Shown: in pieces, positions 8,618 to 17,497 of the stretch | Layout: each line of letters starts with the position of its first letter | Position numbering within the stretch: position 1 is the first letter of the stretch | Origin: DATCLS01 sp035296625 | GTDB lineage: Bacteria > Actinomycetota > Acidimicrobiia > Acidimicrobiales > VFJN01 | Assembly (NCBI GenBank): GCA_035296625.1 | Contig: DATHAO010000015.1 | Coordinates: 69,304 to 133,303, forward strand | Length of the DNA: 64,000 bases | Reading direction: 5' to 3' | Notes under the pieces: generated by a model | What the model was told of the DNA's origin: nothing | The model's database searches: none | Seen by the model: the letters and a program-made list of their open reading frames with translations, nothing else | Made by a program: the position numbers and the translations under genes

Positions 8618-9424
8618 CTACGCGCTGCGGATGTCGCGGCGGCCGATGGCGACCGTGCCGACGGCGACGAGCGCGACGAAGAACGCTATGAGCGGCAGGA
8701 GCCACAGGCCGGAGATCCCGTCGCTCATCGGTTGGGTGCCGATCGCCCAGTACCACGGCGACAGCCGGCGGAACCCCTCGAGCGCATCGGAGAGCGGTAA
8801 CAGGTAGCTGGCCACGTAACCGATGACGAGCACGGCCGCGGCGATCCCTGCCGCGAGCCCCCGCGACCCCCCGAGACCCGCGACGGCGTAGGCGACTGCG
8901 CCGTGGAAGGCGGCGAGCGCGCCGCAGGCGAACGTGACCGCGACGACGCGTCCCACGGTGATCCCGTCGAGCGAGAAGGGGCCGATGGAGACGGCGACGA
9001 CCGCGGCGGTGAGCGCGCTCACGATCGTGACGACGGCGAGCGCCGAGACGAGCCGGGTCAGCCACACCGTCTCCCGCCGCACCGGCAGCGCGTGCAGGAG
9101 CTCGAGCCGGCCGGCGTCCTCGTCCCCCGCCGTGATCGCCGACGTGGACGCGATGGCGAGCCCGGACAGCAGCAGCGGCAGCATCAACGCGTACATCTGG
9201 GCGTCGAGGTAGCCGGCGGCGGTCGACATGTCCTGTACCCCGAACGCCTGCATCATGTCCTCGGAGGAGTCGACGAGGTCGGTGAGGGAATCCGTGCCCT
9301 CGAGGCTCGGCCAGAACGCGACGGACACGGCCGCCAGCGTGACGATGCCGACGGCCCACCAGAAGCCCGACCGGCGGAGGGCGTGGAGTCCCCGTCGCAG
9401 GAGCTCGGTCGTCGAGGCGCTCAC
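8618..9424 (-). CDS. ABC-2 type transporter permease
   Basis: A 268-residue membrane protein with about six hydrophobic segments and the DEDAGRLELLHALPVRR loop seen in ABC-2 exporter permeases of the actinobacterial polyether/antibiotic efflux type. GTG 9424 overlaps the ATPase stop (GTGA), so the two proteins are made together and should form one exporter in the cytoplasmic membrane. The cargo is unknown. The C-terminus ends AIGRRDIRSA without extra domains. Confidence 0.88.
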   Translation of the reverse strand: MSASTTELLRRGLHALRRSGFWWAVGIVTLAAVSVAFWPSLEGTDSLTDLVDSSEDMMQAFGVQDMSTAAGYLDAQMYALMLPLLLSGLAIASTSAITAGDEDAGRLELLHALPVRRETVWLTRLVSALAVVTIVSALTAAVVAVSIGPFSLDGITVGRVVAVTFACGALAAFHGAVAYAVAGLGGSRGLAAGIAAAVLVIGYVASYLLPLSDALEGFRRLSPWYWAIGTQPMSDGISGLWLLPLIAFFVALVAVGTVAIGRRDIRSA

Positions 9425-10335
9425 CGGCTCCTGTCCTCCGCCCCGTCGTCCTTGTACAGCTCGAGGAACGCCTCTTCGAGGTCGGGCTCGGGCATCAGCA
9501 CGTGCTCCAGCCGGTGGTGTCCGAGGACCTGCATCAATGGCGTGGGCGATCCCTCCACCACACCCTTGACCTGGCGACCTCGCACCTCCAGCTGGGCGAC
9601 GCCGGGCACGGCGAGCAGCTCGGCCTCCGACGGGTCGTCGTCGAACCACGCGATGAACGGCTGGCGAGCTGCGCGCCGCAGCTCGTCGACCGCGCCCGTC
9701 GAGACCACCTGACCGCGGCGGATCACGATCACGTGGTCGGCGATGTGCTGCACCTCGCTGAGGATGTGGGACGAGAGGAAGATGCTGGTGCCCTCGTCAC
9801 GTACCTCCCGGACGAGCGCCAGGAACTCCGCCTGCACGAGCGGATCGAGGCCCCCGGTGGGCTCGTCCAGGATGAGCAGCTCCGGGCGGGACATGAACGC
9901 GCCGACGACCCCGACCTTCCGGCGGTTGCCCGACGACAGTCCCTTCGTGTGGCGGCTGGGGTCGAGGTCGAACCGCTCGCACAGCTCGGCGAGGTAGCGC
10001 TCGTCGACGCCCCCGCCCCGCAAGCGGGCCCAGGACCGAAACGTCTCGTCGACCGTCAACCGGTCGTCGAGGCGAAGCTCGCCGGGGACGTAGCCGATGC
10101 GGCGCCGGAGCGCCTCGCCCCCGGCTCGCGGTTCCTCACCGAGGACGTCGATGCGACCGTCGTCGGGCCGTGCGAGGTCGAGCAGGAGACGGATGGTCGT
10201 CGACTTGCCGGCGCCGTTCGGACCCAGGTACCCGACGATCTGCCCCGCAGGCACCTCCAGGTCGAGGTGGTCGAGGGCGACGACCGGTCCGAACCGCTTC
10301 ACGACCCCCTCGCACCGGATCGCCACGTCCTCCAC
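9421..10335 (-). CDS. ABC transporter ATP-binding protein
   Basis: A 304-residue ATPase of the drug-exporter (CcmA/DrrA-like) group. Walker A GPNGAGKST, the Q-loop region GYVPGELRL, a degenerate signature LSSGNRRK, Walker B LLILDEP and the switch His in SSHILSE are all visible, followed by a C-terminal extension (PDLEEAFLELYKDD) typical of DrrA-like proteins. GTG 10335 is the start that gives a normal N-terminus (MEDVAIRCEGVVKRFG). It partners the overlapping permease gene. It is divergent from the cupin gene at 10417. Confidence 0.9.
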   Translation of the reverse strand: MEDVAIRCEGVVKRFGPVVALDHLDLEVPAGQIVGYLGPNGAGKSTTIRLLLDLARPDDGRIDVLGEEPRAGGEALRRRIGYVPGELRLDDRLTVDETFRSWARLRGGGVDERYLAELCERFDLDPSRHTKGLSSGNRRKVGVVGAFMSRPELLILDEPTGGLDPLVQAEFLALVREVRDEGTSIFLSSHILSEVQHIADHVIVIRRGQVVSTGAVDELRRAARQPFIAWFDDDPSEAELLAVPGVAQLEVRGRQVKGVVEGSPTPLMQVLGHHRLEHVLMPEPDLEEAFLELYKDDGAEDRSR

Positions 10336-10416
10336 CGGAGCAGTCTCTCGCGTCGGGACTGCCAAGTCGGGGACGATCGAGTGACGTAGCGAGTGTCCGC
10401 GTGCGACGTTGGGCTC

Positions 10417-10983
10417 ATGTTCGACATCGACCACTTCCTCGACGACTGCCAGGCCGCCCGAGCCGAGACCGAACCGCACCGAGCGATGCGAGAGGTGATG
10501 GCCCGTGCCCTCGACCGCCCCGGCGAGGTGGCCGCCACCCTGCGGCCGACCGAAGGCGGCATCACGATCCTTCACAACGCTGCCGACCTCACCGTGCTGC
10601 ACATCGTGTGGGCCCCGCGGATGCGCCTCTACCCGCACGATCACCGCATGTGGGCCACGATCGGGATCTACACGGGACTCGAGGACAACAGCTTCTACCG
10701 TCGCTCCGGACCCCGGCGGCGCACGCTCACCGGATCCGGCGGCAAGACCCTGGGGGTCGGCGAGGTTCTCGCCCTGGGTGACGACACCATCCACGCCGTC
10801 GCCAACCCGGAGGCCAAGCTCACCGGGGCGATCCACGTCTACGGCGGCGACTTCGTCAACGAGCCTCGCAGCCAGTGGGGACCCGGCCCGCTCGACGAGC
10901 GGCCCTACGACCTGGACGAAGCGCGCCGCCAGTTCGCCGAAGCCAACGAGGCCTGGCTGGGCGCCAGCCCGCCACCCACGTGA
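10417..10983 (+). CDS. Cysteine-dioxygenase-like cupin
   Basis: A 188-residue predicted metal-dependent cupin. LYPHDHRMWATIGIY supplies two histidines of a cupin motif 1, and the second beta half (LGDDTIHAVANPEAKLTGAIHVYGGDF) supplies a later His, as in the cysteine dioxygenase/3-mercaptopropionate dioxygenase fold. Such proteins usually hold Fe(II) and oxidise thiols, but relatives of this size are mostly uncharacterised. ATG 10417 (MFDIDHFLDDC) is preferred over GTG 10393. It is divergent from the exporter operon. Confidence 0.75.
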   Translation: MFDIDHFLDDCQAARAETEPHRAMREVMARALDRPGEVAATLRPTEGGITILHNAADLTVLHIVWAPRMRLYPHDHRMWATIGIYTGLEDNSFYRRSGPRRRTLTGSGGKTLGVGEVLALGDDTIHAVANPEAKLTGAIHVYGGDFVNEPRSQWGPGPLDERPYDLDEARRQFAEANEAWLGASPPPT

Positions 10984-11283
10984 GCACGGTCGGCGAATCG
11001 CGCGGGGTCTCCGCGGCGCCGATGCTGGCTCCGGCGGCGGCGGCGCCGGCGAAGGCCGGAACGCCGATCACGGGACATCGTCGACGACGTGATCGCCACC
11101 AAGCCGTGACGTTCTCGTGGTTCCTCGCACGCCGAGTTGTGGCGAGTGCGCTGCACGAGGACGCGGCACGGCCAAACTGACTGGGACGGCTGGCGGCCCC
11201 GTCGAGCCTGCAGGCACCCGAGAGGCGGTATCCGGTGTACGAACGGTGGCGAGCCGCGGTTTCCTCCCGACTCCCCGGGCACG
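10984..11283. other. Intergenic, no gene recognised
   Basis: About 300 bases upstream of the HTTM gene pair. It contains a low-complexity GCG/GGC run near 11020-11050 and no reading frame with protein-like character. A promoter for the HTTM pair should lie here but no consensus boxes stand out. Confidence 0.5.
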
Positions 11284-11736
11284 ATGGTTGAGATACCGGG
11301 TGAGCGGCGTCGCGCCGTGCTCGTATCCATGGCGCTCGCCGCCGCGGTGGCGCTCCCCGGTGTGCGGGTGCTGGTGGAGCGAGAGGCCGGCGACGGGTTC
11401 CCCCTGTCGACGTACCCGATGTTCAACGAGGACCCGGGCCACGTGATCGAGCTGCCCACGGTCGTGGCAGTGACGACCGATGGTACGGAACGCCTGTCGC
11501 CGCCGTTGATCGCTGGAACAGACCAGGTCATTCAGGCGTGGGAGGCGATTCGCGCCGCTGTCGCCCGCGGACCGGATGCGACCGACGAGCTATGTGAAGA
11601 GGTCGCCGGGCGCGTCGACGGGCCGGCCTCGATCGCCGTCGTCATCGAGCGATATGACACTCTGGAGTGGGCGTCGGACCCGGGTGCGCAGCCGCAGGAA
11701 CGACGCACGCTGGCTCGCTGTCGGGCGCACGGATGA
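11284..11736 (+). CDS. Membrane-anchored protein paired with HTTM protein
   Basis: A 150-residue protein with one N-terminal hydrophobic anchor (residues about 11-30, AVLVSMALAAAVALPGVRVL) followed by FPLSTYPMF, a motif I associate with small partners of HTTM membrane proteins. The rest is acidic and probably extracytoplasmic. ATG 11284 was chosen because longer frames lack protein character. Its stop overlaps the ATG of the HTTM gene (ATGA). The function is unknown; co-translation suggests a physical complex with the HTTM protein. Confidence 0.7.
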   Translation: MVEIPGERRRAVLVSMALAAAVALPGVRVLVEREAGDGFPLSTYPMFNEDPGHVIELPTVVAVTTDGTERLSPPLIAGTDQVIQAWEAIRAAVARGPDATDELCEEVAGRVDGPASIAVVIERYDTLEWASDPGAQPQERRTLARCRAHG

Positions 11737-12656
11737 CGGCGGCTCTCGACCGGCTCGTTGCGCCTGCGCCGGCCGAACGGCTCGCCGTGCTCCGCATCCT
11801 GGTCGGCGTCTATGCCGTCGGCTGGTCGGTGGCGAGGCTCGGGGAGCACCTCGCGCACACCAGGCAGCCGGCGCATCGCTGGGAGCCGCCCGGGGTGTGG
11901 GCGCTGCGTGACGCCCCACCTCCCGACCTGATCCTGGTCGGCCTGGCCGTCGGCACCCCGGTGCTCGGGCTGCTGTTCGTCGCGGGTTGGCGGTTCCGCG
12001 CCGTCGCCCCCGCCTTCGCGGTCGCCGTCTTGGTGCTCGCCACGCTCGACAGCTCATGGGGGCAGGTCTTCCACACCGAGAACCTGATGGTGCTCCATGT
12101 GGGGATACTGGCGCTCGCTCCAGGCGCTGCTGACGCCTTGGCAGTCAACCGCCGGAGCGCGGCCCCACCGGAGGCCGACGGTGCTTACGGCTGGCCGGTC
12201 CGACTGTGCGCGCTCGTGGCGGTGATCACCTACGTCGTGGCCGGTCTGGCCAAGCTGCGTTACTCGGGCTTCGACTGGGCGGACGGCAGCGCCCTGCGCA
12301 ATCTCGTGGCCTACGACAACCTCCGCAAGGAGCTGCTCGGTGACCGGTACTCCCCGCTCGGCACCGGCCTCGTGGGCCACGCCTGGGTGTTCCCTCCACT
12401 GGCGATCGCCACTCTCGCCGTCGAGCTCGGCGCCTGGGTGGCTCTTCTCGGTGGACGCCGGCGCACGGTGTGGGTCGTTGCCGCCTGGGTGTTCCACGTC
12501 GGCGTGCTCGCGCTGATGGCGATCTTGTTCGCCTACCAACTCAGCGGCGTCGCCTTCGCGCCGTTCTTCCGCCTCGAGCGGCTGGCAGACCGGTTCGAAC
12601 CGAGGGCGCTCGATCGCCTTCGGCTCGTCAAGCGGGGTGGACGTAGGCGAGCATGA
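11733..12656 (+). CDS. HTTM-domain integral membrane protein (gamma-carboxylase-related)
   Basis: A 307-residue polytopic protein with roughly seven hydrophobic helices, conserved features of the horizontally transferred transmembrane (HTTM) family such as FHTENLMVLHVGILAL, VAGLAKLRYSGFDWADG and the FAPFFRLER end. The family is distantly related to vitamin K-dependent gamma-carboxylase but bacterial members have no proven reaction. It overlaps the upstream anchor-protein gene by four bases. The last 29 bases overlap, on the other strand, the end of a remnant gene. Confidence 0.82.
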   Translation: MTAALDRLVAPAPAERLAVLRILVGVYAVGWSVARLGEHLAHTRQPAHRWEPPGVWALRDAPPPDLILVGLAVGTPVLGLLFVAGWRFRAVAPAFAVAVLVLATLDSSWGQVFHTENLMVLHVGILALAPGAADALAVNRRSAAPPEADGAYGWPVRLCALVAVITYVVAGLAKLRYSGFDWADGSALRNLVAYDNLRKELLGDRYSPLGTGLVGHAWVFPPLAIATLAVELGAWVALLGGRRRTVWVVAAWVFHVGVLALMAILFAYQLSGVAFAPFFRLERLADRFEPRALDRLRLVKRGGRRRA

Positions 12657-12850
12657 TGCCCATGACGTCGTCGGCCGGGTGCGGGCTGTCGTAGATGCTG
12701 TGCAGCCTCACCGTCTGCCCCGCTTGGAGGACGGCCAGGGGATCACCCGAGCACGTCGACATGGACTCGACGTGGTGCAGGTCCGGCGCCAACGTGGCCA
12801 CGGAGTTGCAGATCGACGTCTGCAGGGTCTCGTTGGCGGAGGATGTCCCA
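12628..12850 (-). pseudogene. C-terminal remnant of a secreted copper-oxygenase-like protein
   Basis: On the minus strand, a frame of about 70 codons ends at TGA 12630-12628 with VMGIMLAYVHPA. It reads like the conserved C-terminal module of actinobacterial proteins related to copper type II oxygenases (segments TSICNSVATLAPDLHH, VLQAGQTVRLHSIYD). There is no start or upstream domain: beyond about 12850 the frame loses homologous character. It overlaps the HTTM gene end and is judged a decayed 3' end. The family assignment is from memory of conserved wording and is tentative; the truncation is clear. Confidence 0.5.
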
Positions 12851-12953
12851 GTACCCCGATCCGAGCGGACAAACAGGGCTCGGCGGCGTGCCAGTGTGTG
12901 CGCGCGGCTCCACGCGGGGGCGCAGGTGGACCGGACGGACCCAAGGAGACGAG

Positions 12954-13547
12954 ATGCGCATCATCATCAGTGACTTCATGAGCCTCGACGGCGTCGTGCA
13001 GGCTCCCGGTGGCCGCAACGAGGACACCGACGGCGGTTTCGAGAACGGCGGATGGTCCATGCCGTTCTTCGACGCGGACACCATGGGGCCGGCCATAGAC
13101 GAGGTGATGCAGGACACCGAGGCGCTGATGTTCGGCCGTCGCACGTATCAGACGATGGCCGCCGCCTGGCCGGGCCGCGCCGGCGATCCGTTCGCCGACC
13201 GGATGAACGAGATCCCGAAGTACGTCGCCTCTCGAACGCTCACCGAGAACGACCTCGACTGGGCCAACTCCACGTTGCTCCCACCGGACGATGTCATCGG
13301 CGCGGTGCGGCAGCTTCGCGAGCGCGACGGCAGTGGCATCCAGGTCATGGGCAGCGCCGCCCTCGCCTCGCAGCTCATCAACAACGATCTCGTCGATGAG
13401 TACCGCCTGATGATCGAACCGATCGTGCTCGGCGGCGGCAAGCGCCTGTTCCCCGACGACGGCCGGGCACGCACGCTGCGGCTGGACTCGACCTCGACGT
13501 CGAAGACGGGAGTGCTGATCTGCACCTACCGACCCGCGGGCGATTGA
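12954..13547 (+). CDS. Dihydrofolate-reductase-family protein (RibD C-terminal type)
   Basis: A 197-residue NADPH-binding fold protein: ISDFMSLDGVVQ at the N-terminus, FGRRTYQTM in the middle and IQVMGSAALASQLINNDLVDEYRL toward the C-terminus match the RibD_C/DHFR-like family common in actinobacteria. Such stand-alone copies are assumed to be reductases of unknown substrate. ATG 12954 is set by the Shine-Dalgarno AAGGAG at 12942-12947. It is monocistronic. Confidence 0.88.
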   Translation: MRIIISDFMSLDGVVQAPGGRNEDTDGGFENGGWSMPFFDADTMGPAIDEVMQDTEALMFGRRTYQTMAAAWPGRAGDPFADRMNEIPKYVASRTLTENDLDWANSTLLPPDDVIGAVRQLRERDGSGIQVMGSAALASQLINNDLVDEYRLMIEPIVLGGGKRLFPDDGRARTLRLDSTSTSKTGVLICTYRPAGD

Positions 13548-13627
13548 GCCACGCCGACGCGGACGGGCACGCGGCTGGCGATCGCCGCGGTCGAGCCGCC
13601 CAGCGACCGGGGGAGGCGTCGGGCGGC

Positions 13628-14302
13628 TCAGCCGAGGAGGCCGGCGACGATGTTGACGCCGGCGGACACGATGACGATGCCGAAGATGTACGAGAAGATC
13701 GCGTGGACCAGGACGGCACGCCGCAGCCGGCGGTCGTGAAGGGCCGTGTCGGACACCTGGTAAGTCATGCCGATCGTGAAGGCGAGGTAGGCGAAGTCGC
13801 GGTAGTCGGGCTGCCCGGACGAGGGGTCGCCGAAGTCGATGCCGGCCCCCGCGACGTAGTAGAGGTGGGCGTAGCGCAGCGTGAAGACGACGTTGAGCAC
13901 CGCCCACGAGATGACGACCGTGACGGCCGCCGTGGAGACGAGGAGCACACGTTCAGCTCCTCCCTCCTGCTGGGCCAGCCCGAGCGCGAAGCCGACGGCC
14001 ACGAGGCTGGCGCCGCTGACCGCGAGGAGCAGCAGGCGGGCCGTATCACGGTTCAGGTCCTCGCGAACAGCGACGTGCGCGGTCCCGGCCCCGTCGGCTC
14101 GCATGATGATCGGCGCGACCGTGGAGAGGAAGATGAGCGCGGTCGCGTCCCACCCGCCCAGCACAGCCAGCTGCCACGTGACGACGGCCGCGAGCACGAG
14201 CCCCGTGGCCACCCCCACGGCGGCGGCGACGACCACACGCCGCAGGTCCGGTGCATGCCAGCCCAGCCAGCGGTGATACGCCGTCGGCGACGGGACCATC
14301 AT
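13628..14302 (-). CDS. DUF1345 membrane protein
   Basis: A 224-residue integral membrane protein with about five hydrophobic helices. The segment GGWDATALIFLS near residue 49 and the C-terminal DYRDFAYLAFTIGMTYQVSDTAL are diagnostic of DUF1345. Function is unknown. The start at 14302 (MMVPSPTAYHRWLGWHAP) looks natural. It lies co-directional with, but 100 bases downstream of, the Rieske gene. Confidence 0.85.
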   Translation of the reverse strand: MMVPSPTAYHRWLGWHAPDLRRVVVAAAVGVATGLVLAAVVTWQLAVLGGWDATALIFLSTVAPIIMRADGAGTAHVAVREDLNRDTARLLLLAVSGASLVAVGFALGLAQQEGGAERVLLVSTAAVTVVISWAVLNVVFTLRYAHLYYVAGAGIDFGDPSSGQPDYRDFAYLAFTIGMTYQVSDTALHDRRLRRAVLVHAIFSYIFGIVIVSAGVNIVAGLLG

Positions 14303-14401
14303 CGGCTGAAGGTCTAGCGCCGCGACCGACGTGCCGTCGCCAACCCCCGGGGTCGTGTCGGCCCGTCCGGACGCCCGTCCGAGGTGCGCGACGTGGTGCC
14401 C

Positions 14402-16141
14402 TCACGTCTCCGACAGGTCGGCCATGTCCCCGTAGAGGGTCTCGCCTCTGCCGAGGCGCGTGGCGATCTGGACGACCTGTGGCAGCTCGCGCCGGGTCGG
14501 CGTGTGCGCGGCGAGGAAGCGGGCGACGCCGGCGAGGACCAGCGGGCCCTCCTCCGAACCGCTCGGCCAGGCGTGGAACTGCCGGACGCCGGCCTCGAGC
14601 ACCTGGAACCAGTGGAACTCCGCGTCCTCGGCGAGCAGCGCCGCGCCCATGTCGGCGAGCAAGTGGCCGGGATCGCCGCCCCCCTGCAGGAACCCGTAGG
14701 CGATGGCGCCGGCTCGGTCGATCTGGCCCTGCACCTCCCAACATGACCGCAGGTCCGCGAGGTCGGCGGCTCCGGTCCGGGGGAGCTGTGACGCGGGCAC
14801 GTTGAGGAACCGGTCGAGGTAGACGCGGAGGGCACCGTGGATCACGCCTCGCAACAGCTCGACCGACGGGTTGCGAGTCAGGGCCTGATGCAGGGCGTTC
14901 GCCGTCGTGAAGGCGTGGTGGACCGTGTCCCAGTCGCCGAAGTCGTTCTGCGGGTGGAACCGCACGATCCGCAGGGCCGCCGCGTAGGCGAGACCGCGGC
15001 CGAGCTGCTCCGGCGTCGCACCCGAGGTGATGGCGTCGCACAAGGATCCGACCACGTCATCGGGGTCGCCGGAGAGGATCCGCCAGCCGAGTCCACCGAC
15101 GTCGTCGAATCTGCCCCGGTTCTGGCGGCCCTCGTCGAGCAGCGCGGGCAGACGCTCGACCGTCTGCCGGACGAGCCCGGCGAGATCATGGGGATGGCGC
15201 CAAGAGGCCGTCTCCTCCTGTCGGCGGGCCGCCGCCGTCTGGCGGACCAGCGTGGGGAGCACCTGGGGCGCGGCCGACGCCCCGACGTGGGAGAGCGACT
15301 CGAACGCCTTGTTCGTGAAGTCGAGCGTGTGCCCCCCGTCGATGAACACGTGGTCGGTGACCGCGGCGAACATCATCCGCTCGACCGTGTCCGAGGCGCT
15401 GTAGCCGGGCGCCGTGGCGAGCGCGGTGGCCAGCACCCGTTCGGCGGCATCACTGGACCGGGTGTCGATGAACCGCCGATACCAGCCGGCCAGGCGGTCG
15501 GCGGGGATGTCGGCGTCCCCCAGTCGGTCGATCGCGAACCGGGGCGGGCGGTTGCGGGTGTCACGAGAGACGAACGCGAGGCCGTGGACCAGCGCGAGCG
15601 GGCGGTCGTCCTCGTCGAGATCGGGCAACAGGTTCGCCATCGCCACCAGCACCGTGAGGCCCGCACCCCACCCCGCCTCCCGATAGGTCGTGCCGAAGTC
15701 GATGCCGATCCGCACCACCTCGTCCGCCTCCACACCGGCAGCGAGGAGACCGAGCACCGACTTGGCGATGACCAGGGTGAGCCCCTCCTCGAGCCCGTCC
15801 CGCAGGCGAGCTCGTAGGTGCTCGACCCTGTCGCCGTCCGGCCGGGACGCGACCATGACGTCCCCGTTCTCGATCGCCACATCGAAGGCGCGGGCGTCGT
15901 CGGCGAAGAGGTCGAGCGTGCAACCCGAGCTGAGGTCGAAACGGGCGTGATGCCAATGGCAGGTCACCAGCCCGTCCTCGACGGTGCCCCGGTGCAACGG
16001 GAACCCCATGTGTGGGCACCGATCATCGATCGCCCACGCCCGGCCGTCGTGCCAGAAGACCACCACGGGGACCGTGCCCACCTTCGTCCGCAGTCGGCCA
16101 GCGTCTCTCAACTCCGGCAGCGATCCGGCCCGGACCCGCAT
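14402..16141 (-). CDS. Rieske [2Fe-2S] protein with large uncharacterised helical domain
   Basis: A 579-residue fusion. Residues about 1-100 are a Rieske ferredoxin domain with CPHMGFPLHRG and CHWHHARFDL, which supply the two Cys and two His ligands. The remaining ~480 residues are mostly helical and rich in His and Asp (for example TDHVFIDGGHTLDFTNKAFE and FHPQNDFGDWDTVHHAF), recalling questin-oxidase-like or other all-helical oxygenase domains, but I cannot assign a family. ATG 16141 starts MRVRAGSLPELRDAG; the longer frame has no site. An electron-transfer domain fused to a catalytic helical domain is a reasonable inference: a self-supplied oxygenase or a redox sensor. It is monocistronic and divergent from the methyltransferase. 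Confidence 0.8.
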   Translation of the reverse strand: MRVRAGSLPELRDAGRLRTKVGTVPVVVFWHDGRAWAIDDRCPHMGFPLHRGTVEDGLVTCHWHHARFDLSSGCTLDLFADDARAFDVAIENGDVMVASRPDGDRVEHLRARLRDGLEEGLTLVIAKSVLGLLAAGVEADEVVRIGIDFGTTYREAGWGAGLTVLVAMANLLPDLDEDDRPLALVHGLAFVSRDTRNRPPRFAIDRLGDADIPADRLAGWYRRFIDTRSSDAAERVLATALATAPGYSASDTVERMMFAAVTDHVFIDGGHTLDFTNKAFESLSHVGASAAPQVLPTLVRQTAAARRQEETASWRHPHDLAGLVRQTVERLPALLDEGRQNRGRFDDVGGLGWRILSGDPDDVVGSLCDAITSGATPEQLGRGLAYAAALRIVRFHPQNDFGDWDTVHHAFTTANALHQALTRNPSVELLRGVIHGALRVYLDRFLNVPASQLPRTGAADLADLRSCWEVQGQIDRAGAIAYGFLQGGGDPGHLLADMGAALLAEDAEFHWFQVLEAGVRQFHAWPSGSEEGPLVLAGVARFLAAHTPTRRELPQVVQIATRLGRGETLYGDMADLSET

Positions 16142-16320
16142 GGCACCACCGTAGGGCGGTGCGCCGATCGGCGCACCCGGCCGATGCGGGCTTCCGGGGA
16201 GCCACCGAGCGCAGTGCCCCTCGGTGGACCGCCGATGCAGACTGATGCCGTGCTCATCGCCACCAGCGGTCTCAATGCGGCACCGCTCCTCACCGAGACT
16301 CACACCACAGGGGACACACG

Positions 16321-16968
16321 ATGTCGAGCAATGAGGTGAGCCACCCGATCTTCGCCCGCTTCTACGCGTGGATGAGCCCCCGGATGGAGAAGGCCGGCTT
16401 CGGTGAGCTCCGCGACCAGCTCCTCGCGGGGCTCAGCGGGCGCGTCATGGAAGTCGGCGCGGGCAACGGCATGAACTTCCCGCACTACCCGTCCGAGGTC
16501 ACCCACGTCCTCGCGGTCGAACCCGAACCCCGCCTCCGAGAGCTCGCCGAGGCCCGAGCGACCGAGGCATCGGTGTCGATCGAGGTCGTCGACGGCACCG
16601 CCGACCGGCTTCCGGCCGACGACGCCAGCTTCGACGCCGCCATCGCGTCGCTCGTGCTGTGCTCGGTCCCCGACGTACCCGCCGCCCTCGCCGAGATCCG
16701 CCGAGTCCTGCGGCCCGGCGGGCAGCTGCGGTTCTTCGAACACGTCCGCGCCGACACCCCCGGTCTGGCCCGCGTCCAACGCGTCCTCGACGCCACGGTG
16801 TGGCCGACGCTCGGTGGTGGATGCCACGCCCACCGCGACACCCGCGCCGCCCTCGAAGCCGCCGGGTTCAGCATCGAGGAGATCGACCAGCTCCGCATCC
16901 CCCAGACCGGGCCGACCTCTCCCCACATCCTCGGCGTCGCCGCCAACGGGAACGCTGACCACCGGTGA
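16321..16968 (+). CDS. Class I SAM-dependent methyltransferase (METTL7/UbiE-like)
   Basis: A 215-residue methyltransferase with the SAM-binding motif MEVGAGNGMNF, motif LAVEPEP, post-motif SFDAAIASLVLCSVPD and the loop LRPGGQLRFFEHVRA that characterises METTL7-like/UbiE-like enzymes. The acceptor is not evident. ATG 16321 follows CAGGGGACACACG, a weak ribosome site. The end overlaps the VOC gene start (GTGA), so both are likely co-translated. Confidence 0.9.
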   Translation: MSSNEVSHPIFARFYAWMSPRMEKAGFGELRDQLLAGLSGRVMEVGAGNGMNFPHYPSEVTHVLAVEPEPRLRELAEARATEASVSIEVVDGTADRLPADDASFDAAIASLVLCSVPDVPAALAEIRRVLRPGGQLRFFEHVRADTPGLARVQRVLDATVWPTLGGGCHAHRDTRAALEAAGFSIEEIDQLRIPQTGPTSPHILGVAANGNADHR

Positions 16969-17339
16969 CCACCACCCCCGCGCCGAGCATGGGCCTCGTC
17001 CTTGACTGCGCCGACCCTCAACGCCTCGCCGAGTTTTGGGCACCGGCACTCAGCTACGTCAACCTCGGCATGATCGGGTCCTACGCCCTGCTCCTACCCG
17101 ACGCCCGACCCGGTCCCAAGCTGCTGCTCCAACACGTCCCGGAGCCCAAGACCACCAAGAACCGCATGCACCTCGACATCGAAGCCCCCGACATCGAAGC
17201 CGAGGCAGCCCGGCTCGAAGCCCTCGGCGCCCAACGAGTCCGCGCCGACCACATCCACGAGCACGGCACCACCTGGATCCTCATGGCCGACCCCGAAGGC
17301 AACGAGTTCTGCGTCTGCGACAACGGCGCAACACCATGA
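16965..17339 (+). CDS. VOC-superfamily (glyoxalase/dioxygenase-fold) protein
   Basis: A 124-residue protein with paired beta-alpha-beta-beta-beta modules: GLVLDCADPQRLAEFWAPAL at the start and WILMADPEGNEFCVC at the end, the hallmark of the VOC/glyoxalase family. Metal ligands cannot be fixed by eye. It starts with GTG 16965 overlapping the methyltransferase stop. Roles in this family range from antibiotic sequestration to isomerase or dioxygenase chemistry; none is favoured here. Confidence 0.88.
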   Translation: MTTTPAPSMGLVLDCADPQRLAEFWAPALSYVNLGMIGSYALLLPDARPGPKLLLQHVPEPKTTKNRMHLDIEAPDIEAEAARLEALGAQRVRADHIHEHGTTWILMADPEGNEFCVCDNGATP

Positions 17340-17497
17340 CCGCGATCAACACACCGAGGCACGCCACAGTCGTTGACCACCGGGCCCGGCAGCACTCCTA
17401 GCCGAGCGAGCTGTCCTCAGTGCTGGTGCGCTTCGTCGGCAACCGCGACGACGACCTGCTGCGGGACGGTCGGAACGTCTGAGCGGCCGGCACCGTG

